This document shows positions 12,155 through 19,763 of a stretch of 64,000 bases of DNA, piece after piece (position 1 is the first letter of the stretch; every line of letters begins with the position of its first letter). This stretch comes from Lumbricus rubellus (taxonomy: Eukaryota; Annelida; Clitellata; Crassiclitellata; Lumbricidae): assembly GCA_945859605.1 (NCBI GenBank), contig OX243822.1, forward strand, positions 15,159,219-15,223,218, written 5' to 3'. Below the pieces are notes generated by a model. It did not search any database, had not been told where the DNA came from, and was given only the letters and a program-made list of their open reading frames with translations. The position numbers were made by a program, and so were the translations under genes.

Positions 12155-12290
12155 GTCTTTTTTTAATTTTCTAGGGGTGTTTTTCATTGAAGAAAATATC
12201 AGCTAATAAATCAGTCTGTTGTATAAGCTGTTATATCAAGCCGTTTTATTCCATTGGCGCATCATACTCAGCGTGCTCTGTTTACACATC

Positions 12291-12505
12291 CGCCTTAAGC
12301 CAGCAGCTGCAGCAGCTCGAGAGAGAGAGCGCGAGCCAAAGCAGATGGTCATGAATCACACCATCCGCCTTAAGCCAGCAGCTGCAGCAGCTCGAGAGAG
12401 AGAGCGCGAGCCAAAGCAGATGGTCATGAATCACACCATCTGCTTTAAGCCAGCAGCTGCAGCAGCTCGAGAGAGAGAGCGCGAGCCAAAGCAGATGGTG
12501 TGATT
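12291..12505 (+). repeat. 75-bp tandem repeat, three copies
   Basis: Units begin at 12,291, 12,366 and 12,441. Each contains CCAGCAGCTGCAGCAGCTCGAG and an AG-rich tract, and joins the next through GCAGATGGT..ACCATCTGC, which can fold into a 9-bp hairpin. The open frame over it (RLKPAAAAARERERE repeats) is likely fortuitous. It lies just inside the left TIR. Confidence 0.85.
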
Positions 12506-12526
12506 CATGACCATCTGGCTCGCTCA

Positions 12527-12576
12527 GTCACGACAACGTTGACCTAGGCTACATGCATAGTATACGTTGTCGTGAC
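12527..12576. promoter_or_regulatory. Perfect 13-bp stem hairpin
   Basis: GTCACGACAACGT at 12,527-12,539 pairs with ACGTTGTCGTGAC at 12,564-12,576 across a 24-base loop. It sits between the 75-bp repeats and the gene starting at 12,675. It may be a protein-binding or regulatory site; its role is unknown. Confidence 0.5.
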
Positions 12577-12674
12577 AGGTAAATTTGGAGCATTGCCAAC
12601 GGTCTGTTGTAGGCTACATCTCACAGTGGCTTTTTGATTTTGCGATAAATAGTTGCTGTATAAATCAGTTCAAA

Positions 12675-13520
12675 ATGGCTGAATTCTTTAAAGGTGTGGC
12701 TAAGTTTTCAAACGATGCAATCCACCTGGCGATGAGTACCGAGTTTGAGAATAATAATGACGAAAAAGAACGATTCGAGGAACATCTATGCTCTATTAGC
12801 AACCGTCTCAAGAAACCGCCGAAGCGACAAAGACCTCATGGAAGACCAACCGCTGAATCTCAGGATAGTCAAATTTTTCGGGACTCGATTCTTCTTCAGA
12901 TACGACTCAAGATTGCAGAATACGAGGAATATATTCTAAATCATGATAATGACTTCCCAATGATTTTAGACAACCCTACTTATCCCATTGACATGATGGA
13001 TCTTACTTCGTTAAAACTAGCACATGCACAGTGTAAAGAGGAAGAAACTACAGCTACAGCACTACATCAAGTCCTGGCATATCAGAGAGGTAGTATGTAC
13101 CTTCACGCACGTAATTTTGCACCCCATGATTCGCCTCTTAAGACATTTTATCTTATAGAATTTGGTGTAAACTACAGAACGGTACAACGATACACTGCGT
13201 TTGCCATGCTTATGCGCGTCTATCCTCGCTTGATAATATGTGGGCTATCATTTACTCAACTATCAAAGCACCACAATCGGATCCTTCAACATCTCACAAC
13301 TGATATTGAACTCGCTGAGCGGTTGAGAGCTTCCGTCGCAGTTATGTGTCAAAATGGTTATTTTACAATAAATCCAACTCAGCCTCAGTCAATTCCCACA
13401 ACTTTAAACCTACAACCAATAAATACTGATCCAGACATTCTTCACATAGAATCTGATATCATTGATAGAAAGCGACCTTCGTTACTGCTGGACGAACAAC
13501 AAGTTGGCCAGTTTCTTTAA
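12675..13520 (+). CDS. Unknown protein, Polinton A-specific (281 aa)
   Basis: I do not recognise this family. The ATG at 12,675 (CAAAATGG) is preferred over an in-frame ATG at 12,585. The N-terminal third is charged with a basic patch (KKPPKRQR), which could be a nuclear localisation signal. The middle is helical. Residues about 160-225 contain FGVNYRTVQRYTAF and YPRLIICGLSFTQL, which could form a helix-turn-helix-like DNA-binding unit (inference). It lies between the left TIR and the integrase, reads inwards, and has no counterpart in Polinton B, so it is an accessory gene, possibly a regulator. Repeats flank it on both sides. Confidence 0.6.
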   Translation: MAEFFKGVAKFSNDAIHLAMSTEFENNNDEKERFEEHLCSISNRLKKPPKRQRPHGRPTAESQDSQIFRDSILLQIRLKIAEYEEYILNHDNDFPMILDNPTYPIDMMDLTSLKLAHAQCKEEETTATALHQVLAYQRGSMYLHARNFAPHDSPLKTFYLIEFGVNYRTVQRYTAFAMLMRVYPRLIICGLSFTQLSKHHNRILQHLTTDIELAERLRASVAVMCQNGYFTINPTQPQSIPTTLNLQPINTDPDILHIESDIIDRKRPSLLLDEQQVGQFL

Positions 13521-13770
13521 TTGCACAGGTTGCTTAATTGCACAGGTTGCTATGCTGTTACGACGTTTAATTTGTCAGATCATCTCGCCGTCCGGAAAAC
13601 AACCACCACCTGAGCAGCGACATTGATTACCCGTATACATAAAAAACAGTGTTCATCATCCAACTATTATAATCAATCGGTTTTATATCTCACTGGATCT
13701 ACGTGTTTCAGAGGACAATTATAGACTAACAAAAGCGAGAAAACATTGCCTGTTGGTCGTGTGTCAGTGT

Positions 13771-14263
13771 AGGCTAGTTGCACGTTTTACCATAATTATA
13801 TACTGTTAGATAATCGATATGCAGCGACTCCGTGTTTGTCGATGCATTCCACACATTCCATGGTGACGATGATGTCGCCTGACTACGTAGGCTAGTTGCA
13901 CGTTTTACCATAATTATATACTGTTAGATAATCGATATGCAGCGACTCCGTGTTTGTCGATGCATTCCACACATTCCATGGTGACGCTGATGTCGCCTGT
14001 GTACGTAGGCTAGTTGCACGTGTTACCATAATTATATACTGTTAGATCATCGATATGCAGTGACTCCGCGTTTGTCGCTGCATTCCACACATTCCATGGT
14101 GACGCTGATGTCGCCTGTGTACGTAGGCTAGTTGCACGTGTTACCATAATTATATACTGTTAGATCATCGATATGCAGTGACTCCGCGTTTGTCGCTGCA
14201 TTCCACACATTCCATGGTGACGCTGATGTCGCCTGTGTACGTAGGCTAGTTGCACGTGTTACC
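13771..14263 (+). repeat. 118-bp tandem repeat, about 4.2 copies
   Basis: The word AGGCTAGTTGCACG recurs at 13,771, 13,889, 14,007, 14,125 and 14,243, exactly 118 bases apart. Units contain CGATATGCAG and ACATTCCATGGTGACG. The later copies are nearly identical, showing recent expansion. No coding potential. Confidence 0.95.
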
Positions 14264-14295
<32 letters not shown>

Positions 14296-14361
14296 TATAA
14301 TATTATTTTTCTAACTTTTTTCTAACTTTTTTTTCTAACTTTTTTTTCTAACTTTTTTTCT

Positions 14362-14393
<32 letters not shown>

Positions 14394-14430
14394 GTCATCC
14401 GTTCCAAAAAGTCAAGAATTTTTTTTTCTC
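14264..14430. repeat. (TA)n and poly-T tract
   Basis: A (TA)n run is followed by repeated CTAACTTTTTT units and a pure T run. This is simple sequence downstream of the integrase stop codon. Confidence 0.9.
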
Positions 14431-14566
14431 GAATGTCTTTTTCTTCTTAGAACAGGCTGCGAATGTACATTAGAACTTGTTATTACAGCGTGTTGTTATT
14501 CATAGAGAAGTAATGATTGCACAAGGGCTGTAGTAGGAAATCAGTTTGCTAATAGTAGTAGTAAAT

Positions 14567-15538
14567 TCACAATGACATCAAGTCTTTATTATTAACCCAT
14601 GAATTAAAGGTCTCATCATAGCCTAACCATTTCACCAAAGACCGATTTCCTCTTTTCCTTATAATCTTTTCTATTTTAAATGTATCTTGCGTTGTCGATT
14701 GCAGTTCAGCTTCATAAAATGTCCCTTGTATTTGTTCTCCATGATAGTCAGATATTTTATAGGTTATAGGGTCTGTGTATTGGATTTGTGTTATAGTAAA
14801 AATTTCTTGTGTCCAACGATTTGTGTAGCCTTTCTCGAATGCCTTTTTCTTCTTGGAAATTCTTACTTTATCTCCTACTGAAAAGTTAGGTTTAGCAGTT
14901 TCAGGTACAGCGTCGCCGTATAAATTCATCCACACAACCCATTCGTTTGCTTTGATACTCGCTTTAACAGGAGTCATTTTAATGGAAGAATGTCTTGTGT
15001 TGTTGTATAAACTAACCATATTATCTAAAACATCGATATATCTCTGAGTTGAATTTGCTGTAAAATACTTAAACATCTTCTCTTTTACTGTCCTATTAAA
15101 TCTTTCCACGATACAAGATTTCTCTTCGTTTTCAGTCGAATACAACTCCATACCTAATGATTTTACCTGTTTATTATAGAATTCAGATCCCTTATCGACC
15201 CAAAGTTTTTCACCCCTTCTTTTACTCGTATTAAATATTTTAACGAAAGCATCTGCCACAGATTCTCCGCGCTTATCTTTTAACGGCTGAATAAATGCAT
15301 ACTTGGAGAATATATCAATGACGCTTAACAAATATTTCACACCAGAATTAAATTTAGCATAAGCCTGCATGTCAATCAAGTCTGCTGCCCAAACTTTGTC
15401 CACTCCCTGAACATAAACAACTCGCTTCCTAAACTTCCTGACTATAGGTTTATGCAATTCGTCAGCAAGTTGGTCTGTCCATCTCAGAGTTTTTTTTTCA
15501 ACCCCATTCCAAAATGGGTTTTCGTTGATAAAATTGGT
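14567..15538 (-). CDS. INT: Polinton A integrase with chromodomain, in -1 frame of PLA2 gene
   Basis: A retroviral-type DDE integrase that would insert the linear element. The frame is open from 15,538 to the stop at 14,567. Conserved similarity to copy B begins upstream of ELHKP near 15,457. The catalytic residues appear to be Asp in AADLIDMQ, Asp in WVDKGSEF and Glu in IVERFNRT; the second-Asp-to-Glu spacing is about 30, a little short. The C-terminus holds a chromodomain (FKIEKIIRKRG..VKWLGY). No in-frame ATG exists before the first catalytic Asp, and the frame begins inside the end of the phospholipase gene, offset by -1 at a run of nine A. Expression therefore probably needs frameshifting, splicing or a non-AUG start. 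The usual N-terminal zinc-binding region of integrases is not visible. Confidence 0.9.
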   Translation of the reverse strand, partial: TNFINENPFWNGVEKKTLRWTDQLADELHKPIVRKFRKRVVYVQGVDKVWAADLIDMQAYAKFNSGVKYLLSVIDIFSKYAFIQPLKDKRGESVADAFVKIFNTSKRRGEKLWVDKGSEFYNKQVKSLGMELYSTENEEKSCIVERFNRTVKEKMFKYFTANSTQRYIDVLDNMVSLYNNTRHSSIKMTPVKASIKANEWVVWMNLYGDAVPETAKPNFSVGDKVRISKKKKAFEKGYTNRWTQEIFTITQIQYTDPITYKISDYHGEQIQGTFYEAELQSTTQDTFKIEKIIRKRGNRSLVKWLGYDETFNSWVNNKDLMSL

Positions 15539-16023
15539 TTAACTATAGATCGTTCAATTCGTTCGCGGAACGAAGGATTAGGTATATTATTTAATTCATC
15601 TATCATAGCTCTGTCAGCGACGTTTCTCCCTGCTGTATCAGTATGTTTAGCATAGGCTAGGTCATGACGATAGGCTGCTTGATCAACTCTGTCTACTGGT
15701 TTACTCCAATCTTTTGGTGTTCCATCAGGATTCAATCTCAAATCCAATCGAGTACCTGGACCCGTGAAAGAATGTCCTGGAAGATGCATTTCACCCGGGT
15801 ACTTTGCCCATGGAAGTTTAATATTAGAAGTAGCAGAATTGAGAGCTGATACCAAATCACCTCCTTGTACAGTAGTGGACATTTTAGTAAACTGAGTTTT
15901 TCTAGCGCCACACTCAACACATACACATCTAAGCATAGGTCTGCCATTCTTACTGACAACTCGTTGAATATCTCTACACTCAGTTTGTCGCTTACATTTT
16001 ACGCAATACGAGCTGTGCTCCAT
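15484..16023 (-). CDS. PLA2: Zinc-ribbon / phospholipase A2-like virion protein (A)
   Basis: 179 residues. The N-terminal zinc ribbon has CVKC (7-10) and CVEC (35-38), like DUF5679 modules. A VQGG|D junction (52-56) resembles an adenain cleavage site. The C-terminal half is a parvovirus-VP1-type phospholipase A2 domain: calcium loop FTGPG (86-90) and catalytic VDQAAYRHDLAY (113-124, His120-Asp121). Such domains breach endosomal membranes in parvoviruses and occur in adintoviruses. Here it would be a membrane-penetration factor of the Polinton virion, released from its zinc ribbon by the element's protease (inference). It is divergent from the ATPase gene with only 20 bases between them, and overlaps the integrase frame at its 3' end. 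Confidence 0.85.
   Translation of the reverse strand: MEHSSYCVKCKRQTECRDIQRVVSKNGRPMLRCVCVECGARKTQFTKMSTTVQGGDLVSALNSATSNIKLPWAKYPGEMHLPGHSFTGPGTRLDLRLNPDGTPKDWSKPVDRVDQAAYRHDLAYAKHTDTAGRNVADRAMIDELNNIPNPSFRERIERSIVKPILSTKTHFGMGLKKKL
15490..15498 (-). promoter_or_regulatory. Candidate -1 frameshift site, PLA2 to integrase (A)
   Basis: On the minus strand the phospholipase gene ends TTG AAA AAA AAA CTC TGA. Slipping back one base on the A run enters the integrase frame, which is open from here on. The stop is one codon past the run, a typical layout. The equivalent place in Polinton B has TTA AAA AAA GCC TAA. I have not checked for a downstream pseudoknot. Confidence 0.55.
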
Positions 16024-16043
16024 TTTAATATAATATAATTAAA
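16024..16043. promoter_or_regulatory. 20-bp divergent promoter (PLA2/ATPase, A)
   Basis: The complete intergenic sequence TTTAATATAATATAATTAAA separates two start codons on opposite strands. It is nearly palindromic and gives each gene a TAAAATG-like leader. Promoter function is inferred from position and composition. The same arrangement in Polinton B spans 28 bp (32,390-32,417). Confidence 0.55.
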
Positions 16044-16820
16044 ATGGAAGTCCAAGACCTATCGTGGAATGAAGAATCAAGTAAACGCTTTAACAGTCCT
16101 CTCCTACCAAGAAGCATCAGAGGTTTGATCGTCGGTAAGTCTCAATGCGGCAAAACAATATTACTACTTAATTTATTACTGAGACCTGGTTGGTTAGACT
16201 ACGATAACCTGCAGATCTTTGGCAAAAGTTTATTTCAATCAGAATATAAGATACTTAAGAAAGCATTCGAAGAGAAATTACCAAAGGAAGCAATTATAAG
16301 ACTTTTCGATAATAGAGATGAGATAATGAAATTAAATGTATCACCGACCGCCGTAGTCGAGGAGATGTCTAAAAACATGGGGGAAACATCGGATATAGAC
16401 TGCAAGTTCTTTGAAACCTCTGAAGATGTTCCAGATCCACGAGACTTAAGTCGAGATAAGAAGAATCTCATGATTTTTGATGATTTACAGTTAGAGCGAC
16501 AAAATAAATGCGAATCCTATTATATAAGAGGTAGGCATAGTAATGTAGACTGCTTTTACCTAGCACAAAATTATTTCAAGCTGCCCAGACAAACTATCAG
16601 GGAGAATGCCAATTTTATATGTCTATTCCCTCAAGACCTCAAAAATATTAATCATATATACAGCGATCATATAGGTGTAGATGATATGACTATAGAAGAA
16701 TTTCGAAAACTATGCAAAACTGCGTGGGATGAAACGCATGGTTTTGTGGTTATTGACTTGACTAGCAAAACAAATAAGGGTAGGTATAGAAGTGGATTAG
16801 ATACATTTTACATTAAATAA
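16044..16820 (+). CDS. ATPase: FtsK/HerA-type genome-packaging ATPase (A)
   Basis: 258 residues, homologous to the A32-like packaging ATPases of Polintons and nucleocytoplasmic large DNA viruses, which pump DNA into capsids. Walker A is GKSQCGKT (31-38). Walker B lies in KKNLMIFDDLQ near residue 145. The conserved block GRHSNVDCFYLAQNYFKLPR follows. It is the first gene of the rightward cluster and shares a 20-bp divergent promoter region with the phospholipase gene. It is intact and close to the copy in Polinton B throughout. Confidence 0.93.
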   Translation: MEVQDLSWNEESSKRFNSPLLPRSIRGLIVGKSQCGKTILLLNLLLRPGWLDYDNLQIFGKSLFQSEYKILKKAFEEKLPKEAIIRLFDNRDEIMKLNVSPTAVVEEMSKNMGETSDIDCKFFETSEDVPDPRDLSRDKKNLMIFDDLQLERQNKCESYYIRGRHSNVDCFYLAQNYFKLPRQTIRENANFICLFPQDLKNINHIYSDHIGVDDMTIEEFRKLCKTAWDETHGFVVIDLTSKTNKGRYRSGLDTFYIK

Positions 16821-16886
16821 AAGCAATAATAAAATGATAACAAAATTTAAGATTTTATATTCTAGGTTTAAAAATAGCTATCTAAA

Positions 16887-17660
16887 ATGGAAACCATTCT
16901 TGACGAAATTTTATCTACTACTCAAACGATTGCACGCAACACAGAAGCTAAAGAATCCTTTTGCATTTTGTTGAGCGAAAGGAGCACACGAATTCGAACG
17001 AAATTTAATCCACTAATCGAACTGGACAAAAGTAAAACGTATGAAATGGCCCTTGTTAATCTTGAAACTTACTACAGTTTTCCCAATATAGACGAAACAA
17101 ATAATAAATTCGTATATTCGTCAGATAACGGTGTAACGTGGAAAGATTTAGACATTCCAACCGGTTGCTATGAAATCGTAGACTTAAACGATTACATACA
17201 GAGAATTCTAAAAGAAGAAGGTCATGGACAATGTATAAAGTTGCAACCAAATAACAATACTTTGAAGGCTGTTTTGGAAATTGATGAGAACTATAAAGTT
17301 GATTTTACAGTACCAAATTCAATTAGTACCGTTCTAGGATTTCAGAGTCGTGTATACTCCGAAGGATATAACGAATCCGAGCACATAGTCGATATAAACA
17401 GCGTGAATAGTTTACGAATTACCAGTGATATAATAGGATCATCGTATGCCAACGGAACTACGGAGAACATAATTTATTCTTTCTTTCCATCGGTCGGGCC
17501 TGGTTACAAGATAATCGAATCTCCTCATAATCTGGTATATCTTCCAATAACGCTATACTCTATTTCATCGATGGAAACAAAACTAACAGACCAACATGGA
17601 AAACTAATTAATTTAAGAGGTGAGGAATTGTCGATACGATTTCACATAAGAGAGGTTTAA
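16887..17660 (+). CDS. mCP: Penton-like minor capsid protein (A)
   Basis: 257 residues. Position after the ATPase and features such as YSFPNID, PTGCYEI.DLNDYIQRI, VDFTVPNSISTVLGF and the C-terminal LTDQHGKLINLRGEELSIRFHI match the single-jelly-roll vertex protein of animal Polintons/adintoviruses. It would form the pentameric capsid vertex, onto which the fibre-like proteins could attach. The start ATG follows ATCTAAA. Copy B encodes a protein alignable over nearly the whole length. Confidence 0.85.
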   Translation: METILDEILSTTQTIARNTEAKESFCILLSERSTRIRTKFNPLIELDKSKTYEMALVNLETYYSFPNIDETNNKFVYSSDNGVTWKDLDIPTGCYEIVDLNDYIQRILKEEGHGQCIKLQPNNNTLKAVLEIDENYKVDFTVPNSISTVLGFQSRVYSEGYNESEHIVDINSVNSLRITSDIIGSSYANGTTENIIYSFFPSVGPGYKIIESPHNLVYLPITLYSISSMETKLTDQHGKLINLRGEELSIRFHIREV

Positions 17661-17684
17661 TTTAAAGTTTATATTTAATATAAG

Positions 17685-18332
17685 ATGAGCGCTTACGCTA
17701 AGGTCAAAGTTAATATTTCTGAAGGGCAAAAAGAGAAGATTAAGCGAGCTGTTCAAGTAGGAACTGGGGTGAGTATAAGACTTTCTCATGGAGACATAAC
17801 TGGTGATCATGTATTAGCTCTAAACCAGAGGCAAATTAACAAGTTAACTAAAGCGTATCAGAATGGAACTGGAGTGACAATTAAAATGGGTAAAAAGCAA
17901 TTAGAAGACAATGCGAGAGTCGAAGGCGGATTTATTGGCGCTATTCTACCGTTCTTAGCAACAGCCGGAAAGTTTCTACTGTCTAGTGTTCTTCCGAGTT
18001 TAGCCACAGGAGCCTTAACAGGATTGGGTTCTGCAGCTGGTTCCAAAATTGTCGATAAAATTAGTGGATCTTCGATCTCACAGATGAGTGGATCTTCGAT
18101 CTCACACCCGATAAGTGGATCAGGCGTGCTCTACGTTAAGAAAGGAGGAACATGCTGTAAGATAAAGCCTGCTGGGGAAGGTCTTTTTCTATCTCCGTGG
18201 AAAAAGGGTATTTCGATATCGGGTTCCGGTCTGTTTATGAAAAGAGGAGCAGGATATGTCAGCGGTGAAGGTCTTATCTTGGGACCCAATTCACCATTTA
18301 AAAATATTCCTATTCTTGGAATGTTACTTTAA
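17685..18332 (+). CDS. Glycine-rich hydrophobic virion protein (A)
   Basis: 215 residues. The basic N-terminal part ends in VEGG|F, a possible protease site. A hydrophobic stretch GFIGAILPFLATAGKFLL and a Gly/Ala helix that could insert into membranes follow. The C-terminal half is built of short glycine turns (GSGLF, GEGLFLSPW, GEGLILGPNSPF) ending IPILGMLL. This type of protein accompanies capsid genes in animal Polintons; a minor capsid or membrane-active role is inference. Compared with copy B it has an in-frame insertion of two SGSSIS repeats, encoded by the 21-bp motif also found near 21,888. Confidence 0.7.
   Translation: MSAYAKVKVNISEGQKEKIKRAVQVGTGVSIRLSHGDITGDHVLALNQRQINKLTKAYQNGTGVTIKMGKKQLEDNARVEGGFIGAILPFLATAGKFLLSSVLPSLATGALTGLGSAAGSKIVDKISGSSISQMSGSSISHPISGSGVLYVKKGGTCCKIKPAGEGLFLSPWKKGISISGSGLFMKRGAGYVSGEGLILGPNSPFKNIPILGMLL
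18063..18106 (+). repeat. 21-bp motif AGTGGATCTTCGATCTCACA, two coding copies
   Basis: Two copies, at 18,063-18,083 and 18,087-18,106, lie in frame within the glycine-rich gene and are missing from the Polinton B gene. The same motif occurs twice in the spacer upstream of the polymerase gene (21,888-21,943). Confidence 0.85.
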
Positions 18333-18348
18333 ACAATCTCTTATATAA

Positions 18349-18735
18349 ATGTCTGGATACGGTCACCCAATACACAAATTTATCACCAAACGAAAGCCTC
18401 GTGTGAGTACGATAATTTGGTTGCCTAAAGTGGTCACTCACGCTCCTGCAAGACAACGAGCAGGCGATAGATATGAGATTTTTGCTCAGCAAGCGATAAC
18501 GATTGAACCAAAGACAAATATTACAGTAGAAGTAGGCCTTGGAGTCCGAATGACCAGTGGAATGTGTCTAGTCTCTCTTAGACAGAAGTTGAAACAACTC
18601 AGACTGAGTCTTCAAGATGGTACAGTACTAGAGGACGCAGAGGATATAATAATTACAATACAAAACAACTCCGATTCACCAGTTACTATAAACGAAAAAG
18701 ACTCCATATGTTATGTTAATTACTACGATGCATAA
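18349..18735 (+). CDS. Degenerate dUTPase-fold protein (A)
   Basis: 128 residues. From about residue 36 the order of segments follows trimeric dUTPase: GDRYEIFAQ at motif 1, a ..VEVGLGVRMTSGMCLVSLRQ strand-turn leading to motif 2, DGTVLEDAEDIIITIQN at motif 3, and INEKDSICYVNY at motif 4. The catalytic residues are missing: motif 2 reads LRQKLK instead of PRSG, and the Asp/Tyr of motif 3 and the glycine-rich motif 5 are absent. I infer an exapted, non-enzymatic dUTPase barrel, perhaps a virion or regulatory protein. Copy B has lost the same residues. The start ATG follows CTTATATAA. Confidence 0.55.
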   Translation: MSGYGHPIHKFITKRKPRVSTIIWLPKVVTHAPARQRAGDRYEIFAQQAITIEPKTNITVEVGLGVRMTSGMCLVSLRQKLKQLRLSLQDGTVLEDAEDIIITIQNNSDSPVTINEKDSICYVNYYDA

Positions 18736-18821
18736 ATTGTACGTTTTATGTTTACGTTTTATGTTTACGTTTTACGTTTACGTTTTACGTTACGTTTTAA
18801 ACATTATACTTATAATAAAAA
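18736..18821. repeat. TACGTTTTA minisatellite upstream of DUF8207-like gene
   Basis: Six to seven copies of TACGTTT(T)AYGTT lie between the dUTPase-like and the next gene. Polinton B has an unrelated short repeat (ACATGTCGAAAAAC type) in the same spacer. Confidence 0.7.
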
Positions 18822-19721
18822 ATGTCACTACTGAAAATTAGCGATCCTGCTAAAAGAGATTTTATTATCGAAGAGTTTTTAAAAACGAAAAAAAATATTA
18901 AACAAAACTTTCTCTCAGAGAGAATAGATGATCTTGGACTTCAACGAGAATTAACGAAAATCTACAAACCAATAGTCGACTCTCAATCAGCAATTTCGAA
19001 AGAACAAAACGCTTTGCTGTCGACAATAAAGGATAATTCTGCAGCAACATCACTTGCTCTAAAATCACTTCCAGATTCGTTGAAAACTATTCAATTTCCC
19101 CAGTATCCGTCTATAGAGGCGTACGATGACGATGACCCAGTAGAAGACATTAGAAGGTTAGAATTAGGAAATATTGCAGTTGAATACCTTAAAAAATATG
19201 CTTCTGATAAAAGACTTGTGGACACAACATTCGGATTAAGATCAAGAGATGGAAAATTCTACATCGGTGACAGCGAAGCCTCAATCCAAGGAAATGATAT
19301 TACAGTTGGAACCACAACTTATCAAGGAACTCCAGGATTATGGGAATTGTTAACGTTATCTAGTCCAAACAGTTCAATTTATGATAATCGTGATCTCGAA
19401 GAATACGCCGAGATTCTAATTAAAACGAATGCCATGAGTCAGCCAAATAAACCAAACAAACCTAAATCGTCTAGAAGTGTAAAATATGCAAAGATAATAA
19501 AACCCATATGGGACGATTACATGAAGTTAAGAGGTAAAACAGGAAGCGGAATAATTACCATTCCTTCAGATCCTAACGAATTAGTAAAACAATTAGAGTT
19601 GCGAATATATAGCTACAAAGCGGGAAATACAGGTGTAAGAAATGAAATTGTAGGTATGACGGATGAGTTACTGAGACAGGGAGTGATAACCAAAGATGAA
19701 TATAAAAAATTGACGATCTAA
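18822..19721 (+). CDS. DUF8207-like Polinton protein (A)
   Basis: 299 residues. The conserved centre FGLRSRDGKFYIGDS..GTPGLWELLT and the C-terminal VKYAKIIKPIW resemble the domain I know as DUF8207, common in animal Polintons and of unknown function. The N-terminal third is helical and probably coiled coil. It sits between virion genes, so a structural or assembly role is likely. The homologue in Polinton B is cut in two by a retrotransposon at the PKAS position. The family name is from memory and should be checked. Confidence 0.7.
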   Translation: MSLLKISDPAKRDFIIEEFLKTKKNIKQNFLSERIDDLGLQRELTKIYKPIVDSQSAISKEQNALLSTIKDNSAATSLALKSLPDSLKTIQFPQYPSIEAYDDDDPVEDIRRLELGNIAVEYLKKYASDKRLVDTTFGLRSRDGKFYIGDSEASIQGNDITVGTTTYQGTPGLWELLTLSSPNSSIYDNRDLEEYAEILIKTNAMSQPNKPNKPKSSRSVKYAKIIKPIWDDYMKLRGKTGSGIITIPSDPNELVKQLELRIYSYKAGNTGVRNEIVGMTDELLRQGVITKDEYKKLTI

Positions 19722-19763
19722 TTTAAAAATTGATGATCTAATTTAAAAATTGATGATATAGAA
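19722..19763. repeat. Short tandem repeat AATTTAAAAATTGATGATCT
   Basis: Nearly three copies of a 20-bp unit begin at the stop codon of the upstream gene and end at the next start. Probably replication slippage in a leader. Confidence 0.75.

Noticed and set aside
12219..12503. Protein with RLKPAAAAARERERE repeats
   Set aside because: The frame exists only because the DNA repeat is 75 bp (a multiple of three). No start context, no homology, and hairpin-forming DNA explains it better.
13771..14263. CRISPR-like array
   Set aside because: Units are directly tandem (118 bp) without unique spacers, in a eukaryotic element.
14567..15457. Integrase starting at 15,457 (or 31,805 in B)
   Set aside because: These starts are TTG and GTG codons and conserved sequence continues upstream, so they are not real initiation sites.
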